From: Thioalkalivibrio sp.
GTDB lineage: Bacteria > Pseudomonadota > Gammaproteobacteria > Ectothiorhodospirales > Ectothiorhodospiraceae
Assembly (NCBI GenBank): GCA_018224485.1
Contig: JAGTVE010000082.1
Span: forward strand, 1-9,406
Direction of reading: 5' to 3'
Length of the DNA stretch: 9,406 nucleotides
The notes under the pieces are model-generated. The model worked only from the letters and a program-made list of their open reading frames with translations, was not told the origin of the DNA and ran no database searches. Positions 6,168 to 9,406 of the stretch are shown in pieces. The position numbers and the translations under genes were made by a program. How positions within the stretch are numbered: position 1 is the stretch's first letter; each line of letters starts with the position of its first letter.

Positions 6168-6175
6168 GGGACCCA

Positions 6176-6712
6176 ATGAGATCAGTGCTGGTTTTGTACG
6201 TTAGCCGCCGGGGCCATACGGCGCGGGTTGCCCGGACGATCTGCGAGAGCATTGCCGCCAGCGGCGGCCGGGCGGAGATGATGGAGATACGCGAGGCCGT
6301 ACACGAAGGGGTGGACTGGCCCCGATACGACGTGGTCGCGGTTGGAGCCCCGGTGATTTACGGGACCTACGACAAGGAAGTGTTCCAGTTCGTCGCAGAT
6401 AACAGGGATACGCTCGACGGGAAGCCCAGCAGCTTCTTCAACGTCTCCGTCGTCGCCCGCAATCCCGAGAAGGCAACGGTCGAGGGCAACCGCTACATGC
6501 AGAAGTTCCTTGAACGCTCGGCCTGGAAGCCCAAAGAGGCGAAGGTCATCGCGGGGAAGGTCGATTACCCGGCGTGGTCCTGGTACGACGTCCTCATGAT
6601 TCAGATGATCATGAAGATGACGCACGGCCCGACGGACCGGCGGGCCGTTATCGACTACACCGACTGGGAGGACGTGCGGGCCTACGGTCGGCACCTGCTT
6701 AGCCTGACCTGA
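6176..6712 (+). CDS. hemG: Menaquinone/quinone-dependent protoporphyrinogen IX dehydrogenase
   Basis: This 178-residue flavodoxin-like protein closely resembles E. coli HemG (181 residues). HemG oxidises protoporphyrinogen IX to protoporphyrin IX in haem synthesis and passes electrons to membrane quinones. The N-terminal strand and FMN phosphate loop read VLVLYVSRRGHT (about 4-15). Characteristic HemG segments follow: GAPVIYGTYDKEVFQFV (about 57-73), FFNVSVVARNPEKATVEGN (about 87-105), the insert with KFLERSAWKPKEAKVIAGKVDYP, then SWYDVLMIQMIMKMT and the end YTDWEDV. I chose ATG 6176 because of the strong ribosome site and because the flavodoxin fold starts there. It is the first gene of a tight set, with the sugar transferase starting 6 nt after its stop. 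Needing a quinone acceptor, it has a functional link to the prenyltransferase two genes downstream. Confidence 0.95.
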   Translation: MRSVLVLYVSRRGHTARVARTICESIAASGGRAEMMEIREAVHEGVDWPRYDVVAVGAPVIYGTYDKEVFQFVADNRDTLDGKPSSFFNVSVVARNPEKATVEGNRYMQKFLERSAWKPKEAKVIAGKVDYPAWSWYDVLMIQMIMKMTHGPTDRRAVIDYTDWEDVRAYGRHLLSLT

Positions 6713-6718
6713 CCGCCC

Positions 6719-7399
6719 ATGAACCGGCTGCTCGCGCTATTGGCGTTGATTGCGTTGTTGCCGGTCATACTGGTCATCGCAGTGGCGGTCCGGATGAGCG
6801 GAACCGGCCCCGTGATCTATAGCGAGCGCCGCCTGGGACGGCGCGGCCGCGATTTCCGGATCTACAAGTTCCGCACCCTGCGCCAGGATGCTGCCAATAA
6901 TCGATTCGTCGCACCGGTCGGCGACGAACGGATCACGCCCCTCGGTGCCCGGTTGCGCCGATTGCACCTGGACGAGCTCCCGCAGTTGGTCAACATCATA
7001 CGGGGCGACATGAATTTCGTGGGCCCGCGGCCCGCCAGGATGGAGCTCTGGAGCGGCGTCCCGGCGGAACTGCGCGAGCGGCTGCTGGCGTACCGCCCTG
7101 GCCTGACCAGCCCGGCCAGCCTGAGCCATATCTGCGAGGACGAGGTGCTCGCAGACTACCAACGGCCCCAGGCGCTGTACCGGGATATCATCTTACCGGC
7201 CAAGGCCGCGGAGGACATCCGCTATTTTGAAAGTGCCCGGCGGCGGGACTGGAAAGTGATCGTACGGACCTTCGCGTGCATACTCCACCAAGGGCGTGAC
7301 CAGGGTTGCTGCGAGAGGCTGACTCGGCTGTTGGAGGCCACGCAGCGGCGGCCGCAGGCTGACGCTACTCTGCCACACCGCGGCGACATCCGGGGTTAA
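6719..7399 (+). CDS. Bacterial sugar transferase (PglC/WbaP-like phosphoglycosyl transferase)
   Basis: This 226-residue protein belongs to the bacterial sugar transferase family, monotopic membrane enzymes that transfer a sugar-1-phosphate to undecaprenyl phosphate as the first step of making a surface glycan. The N-terminal hydrophobic helix (about 4-25) contains Pro15, matching the re-entrant membrane helix of PglC, although the usual Ser-Pro is Leu-Pro here. Family motifs are GPVIYSERRLGRRGRDFRIYKFRT (about 30-53), the catalytic Asp85-Glu86 in LDELPQL, and GDMNFVGPRP (96-105). The following YRPGLTSPASL and the ILPAKAAEDIRYFE region are also standard, and the length fits the single-domain PglC class. 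No clear ribosome site is seen; the ATG lies 6 nt after the hemG stop, so coupling is likely. No other glycan gene is in the window, so the sugar and product are unknown. Confidence 0.9.
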   Translation: MNRLLALLALIALLPVILVIAVAVRMSGTGPVIYSERRLGRRGRDFRIYKFRTLRQDAANNRFVAPVGDERITPLGARLRRLHLDELPQLVNIIRGDMNFVGPRPARMELWSGVPAELRERLLAYRPGLTSPASLSHICEDEVLADYQRPQALYRDIILPAKAAEDIRYFESARRRDWKVIVRTFACILHQGRDQGCCERLTRLLEATQRRPQADATLPHRGDIRG

Positions 7400-7404
7400 C
7401 CAAC

Positions 7405-8313
7405 GTGACGAGCAATTTCTGGCGAGGCTTCTGGCGCCTTGCCGACCCGAAAATCAGCCTCACCTCGGCCGCCGCGATCTACATCGGCGCGTCGGTGGCG
7501 GCGGGGGATGGTCCTTTCAGCTGGACCTGGCTGGCACTCACGCTGCTCGCCTTCTTTGCCGTGGAAGTGGCGAAGAACGCATGGGGCGACGTATACGATT
7601 ACGACTCCGGTGTCGACCTGGCCGTGTCCGGAGAGGACCGGACGCAGTTTTCCGGCGGCAAGCGGGTACTGGTGGACCGGCTGCTGACGCGACGCCAGAC
7701 CTGGGGCATGGCCATCGGTTTCGGGCTGACCGGGATTCTGATCGGGGTTGTCATCGTGATGTTCCGCGAGCCGAATGCCTTCTGGATCGGGCTGGTCGGC
7801 TTCGCCATCGGCTGGTCCTACCATGGCCCCCCGTTCCGGCTGGTATACCGCGGCTGGGGAGAAGCCGTCGTCGTGCTCATCTACGGGCCGACGGTAGCGC
7901 TGGCCGCCTACCTGATCCAGACCCACCAGCTCAGCTGGCAGGTATTCTGGCTTTCCCTTCCACTCGGCATCGTGATCGGGGCCTTCCTCTGGGTCAACGA
8001 ATTCCCGGATTACCGGGCGGATCGGAGCGGCGGCAAATTCAACCTGGTCGCCCGGCTCGGGCGCCGCCGCGCCAGCCGGATCCTCCCGCTGATCTACCTG
8101 GCGGCCTTCGTGGTGCTGGCGGCGGTGCCGCTGACCGGTCTGCCACAGACGGTCTGGCTCGGCGGCCTGGCCGCGATTCCCGCCGCCTATGCCAGCTACC
8201 AGGTGTGGCGCCACCCCGAAACCTTTCACCGGTCCAGGCCTGTGCAGCCGGCGGCGCTGGTCACGTTCCTGGTTTACTCGGCCGGTGCAGGCACGGGCGT
8301 TCTCCTCGGCTGA
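7405..8313 (+). CDS. UbiA-family prenyltransferase (MenA-like)
   Basis: This 302-residue multi-pass membrane protein belongs to the UbiA superfamily, which attaches a polyprenyl chain to an aromatic or related acceptor. The first Asp-rich motif is NAWGDVYDYDSGVD (Asn58, Asp62, Asp65, Asp71). The second is NEFPDYRADRSGGK (Asn198, Asp202, Asp206, Lys211), followed by LVARLG. These bind Mg-pyrophosphate of the prenyl donor. About eight hydrophobic segments are visible, including 40-56, 100-120, 125-138, 153-172, 180-197 and 225-245. The D-x2-D-Y-D-x-G-x-D pattern and the length (E. coli MenA, 308) suggest a 1,4-dihydroxy-2-naphthoate prenyltransferase, but an unassigned UbiA relative is possible, as no other men or ubi biosynthetic gene is nearby. 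The start is GTG 7405, 5 nt after the sugar transferase stop, with only a weak CGGGG upstream. Confidence 0.88.
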   Translation: MTSNFWRGFWRLADPKISLTSAAAIYIGASVAAGDGPFSWTWLALTLLAFFAVEVAKNAWGDVYDYDSGVDLAVSGEDRTQFSGGKRVLVDRLLTRRQTWGMAIGFGLTGILIGVVIVMFREPNAFWIGLVGFAIGWSYHGPPFRLVYRGWGEAVVVLIYGPTVALAAYLIQTHQLSWQVFWLSLPLGIVIGAFLWVNEFPDYRADRSGGKFNLVARLGRRRASRILPLIYLAAFVVLAAVPLTGLPQTVWLGGLAAIPAAYASYQVWRHPETFHRSRPVQPAALVTFLVYSAGAGTGVLLG

Positions 8314-8332
8314 ATACCGTTATCCTCTAAAA

Positions 8333-8764
8333 ATGCCGCACTTCCAATACCAGCGCCAGGTGCCCTTCCCCGCCGGGCCGGTGTTCGACTTGGTGGCCGA
8401 CGTGGAGCGCTATCCCCGGTTTCTTCCCGGCTGGCGGGAGGCGCGCATCGTCGAGCGCGGAGACAACTCGCTCACGGTGGAACAGACACTCGGCGGCTGG
8501 GGATTCAGGTGGCGCTTTCGCAGCCGGGCCGCGTTGGACCGACCCAGGCAGATCTGCATCCAGACCACGGAATACCCGTTCGAGCATCTACTGGAGATCT
8601 GGCGTTTCCGTCCCATGGACCACGGCGGTACCCTTGTGACGCTCGAGGCGGATTATCGCCTCGCCGACCTGCCGCTTCGGGGCCTGGTGAGTGCGGTCTT
8701 CGACCGGGGGTTCCGGCAAACCCTGGACGGCTTCGACGCGCGAGCCCATGCGATACTCGACTGA
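8333..8764 (+). CDS. Coq10/RatA-like START (SRPBCC) family protein
   Basis: This 143-residue protein belongs to the Coq10/RatA branch of the polyketide cyclase/START superfamily, small cytoplasmic proteins with a deep hydrophobic pocket. Coq10 binds ubiquinone and aids its use in respiration; RatA was reported in E. coli as a ribosome association toxin. Hallmarks are the opening strand FQYQRQVPFPAGPVFDLV, VERYPRFLPGWREARIVER (about 24-42), GWGFRWRFRSR (about 55-65) and the long C-terminal helix LVSAVFDRGFRQTLDGFDARAHAIL. ATG 8333 begins 19 nt after the prenyltransferase stop and matches the usual family start. No Shine-Dalgarno is visible; TTATCCT just upstream could be a -10 box of a leaderless start, which is weak. 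Placement behind a quinone-type prenyltransferase favours a quinone role over a toxin role, by inference. Confidence 0.85.
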   Translation: MPHFQYQRQVPFPAGPVFDLVADVERYPRFLPGWREARIVERGDNSLTVEQTLGGWGFRWRFRSRAALDRPRQICIQTTEYPFEHLLEIWRFRPMDHGGTLVTLEADYRLADLPLRGLVSAVFDRGFRQTLDGFDARAHAILD

Positions 8765-9140
8765 TCGTGTGGGAGAAGACCTGCTTGAGACGTTGTGCCC
8801 ACCTCATCGACGCAAGGCGTTCGGCAGTCGTTGGCGGTTCATCGGGTACCCTGGCCTTGTTGCTCCTGTCCCGCTGCGATGGTGCCACCCGCGTGAGGTT
8901 TGGTCGACGGGAGATCCATCAGAAGACCTCAACGATTTCGGAGGGCGTCCAGATCCGGCTGGCGATGCAGGCGATGATTCGAACCGAACTCGTCGAGCCA
9001 TGTCATTGCGACCGAAGCCTGCCGGATCGGACCATGCTCGCGTTTCCGCGCCCAGGAGCACTCCGGACGCTCATTCGGCGCTCCAGACTTCACGCCCTCA
9101 ACGTCCCCGAGGGGGCCTATCATGGCGTGGCGCGTGTAGT
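8765..9140. other. Convergent intergenic region, no convincing gene
   Basis: This stretch of about 375 bp lies between the START gene and the minus-strand barrel gene. A plus frame stays open from GTG 8767 to TAG 9151-9153, but it has no ribosome site, recognisable motif or marked third-position GC preference, and it overlaps the end of the barrel gene. I found no clear bidirectional terminator. Confidence 0.5.
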
Positions 9141-9406
9141 TCAGAAGCGATAGCGCGCGCGGATCTCCAACCGCCAGTCGTTCTGCCTTTCACCGAACTC
9201 GGTATCGCGACCGCCAGTCAGCGCTGCGAGCCGCCCGCGCAGTTCCAGGTTGCGAATCCCGGTGTAGGTGACTTCGGGTAGCACGGAGGCGCTGCCGTCG
9301 TGCAGGTTCACAATCGCCGTGGCCCCCAGGTTCCAGTAGACCTGGCCCCACGGCTCGTTGCGTCGGGCCCGCAGATAGAGGTAGTCGCGCATGACCTGCG
9401 GGCCGC
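9141..9406 (-). CDS. C-terminal part of an outer-membrane beta-barrel protein (5' end beyond window)
   Basis: The minus frame is open from the right window edge to TGA at 9143-9141, giving about 87 residues. Alternating polar and hydrophobic segments (YLYLRARR, GQVYWNLGATAIVNL, SVLPEVTYTG, LELRGRLAALTG, DWRLEIRARYRF) look like antiparallel transmembrane beta-strands. The final strand ends in Tyr-Arg-Phe with a terminal Phe, the usual signal recognised by the BAM outer-membrane assembly machinery. The gene runs toward the START gene, so it belongs to a different transcription unit. Met at 9392 is probably internal, since the frame continues to the edge. I cannot name the family; porin-like or export-channel proteins are possible. 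Confidence 0.7.
   Translation of the reverse strand, partial: GPQVMRDYLYLRARRNEPWGQVYWNLGATAIVNLHDGSASVLPEVTYTGIRNLELRGRLAALTGGRDTEFGERQNDWRLEIRARYRF

Noticed and set aside
8767..9153. Possible 128-residue plus-strand gene after the START gene
   Set aside because: There is no ribosome site, no recognisable motif and little third-position GC preference, and it overlaps the end of the convergent barrel gene.

Overview
The window looks like chromosomal DNA from a GC-rich Gram-negative proteobacterium, most likely a gammaproteobacterium. The support is a lipoprotein-type TolC channel, a Tat-exported multicopper oxidase, a CopC, a HemG-type protoporphyrinogen dehydrogenase, a Coq10/RatA-like START protein and the end of an outer-membrane beta-barrel. 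I cannot name the genus from the sequence. All genes are on the + strand except the partial barrel gene at the right edge.

Region 1 (1-1480) is a split LigD-type end-joining locus. The 3' part of an ATP-dependent DNA ligase is interrupted by two in-frame stop codons (TAG 191-193 and TAA 197-199) at the adenylation/OB-fold boundary, and its frame is otherwise intact. It overlaps, by ATGA, a complete LigD polymerase-domain gene (559-1479). No Ku gene is in the window.

Region 2 (1480-1833) has no convincing gene. It holds a small hairpin after the polymerase gene, four perfect copies of an 8-bp repeat (1551-1582), and a GC-rich leader ending in a GNRA-like hairpin.

Region 3 (1834-5783) is a copper-handling cluster: a small secreted His/Cys-rich protein, a TolC-family lipoprotein with a His-rich tail, a two-cupredoxin-domain Tat-exported multicopper oxidase with a Met/His-rich tail, and a CopC with the residues for a Cu(II) histidine-brace site. 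The TolC and oxidase genes overlap by one base. No RND pump or membrane-fusion protein accompanies the TolC, so the set looks like periplasmic binding, oxidation and outer-membrane passage of copper.

Region 4 (5784-6175) is a gap of about 390 bp with no convincing gene, ending in a near-perfect Shine-Dalgarno sequence.

Region 5 (6176-8764) is a tight four-gene set: hemG, a PglC/WbaP-like phosphoglycosyl transferase, a UbiA-family prenyltransferase resembling MenA, and a Coq10/RatA-like START protein. Gaps are 6, 5 and 19 nt. Three of the four products have known or plausible links to quinones; the sugar transferase is the odd member.

Region 6 (8765-9406) is a convergent spacer of about 375 bp followed by the 3' end of a minus-strand gene for a beta-barrel protein ending in Phe.

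The best candidates for something new are the doubly interrupted ligase in an otherwise intact operon, the pump-less TolC/oxidase/CopC cluster with matching His-Gly-Gly-His tails, and the hemG/sugar transferase/prenyltransferase/START set.
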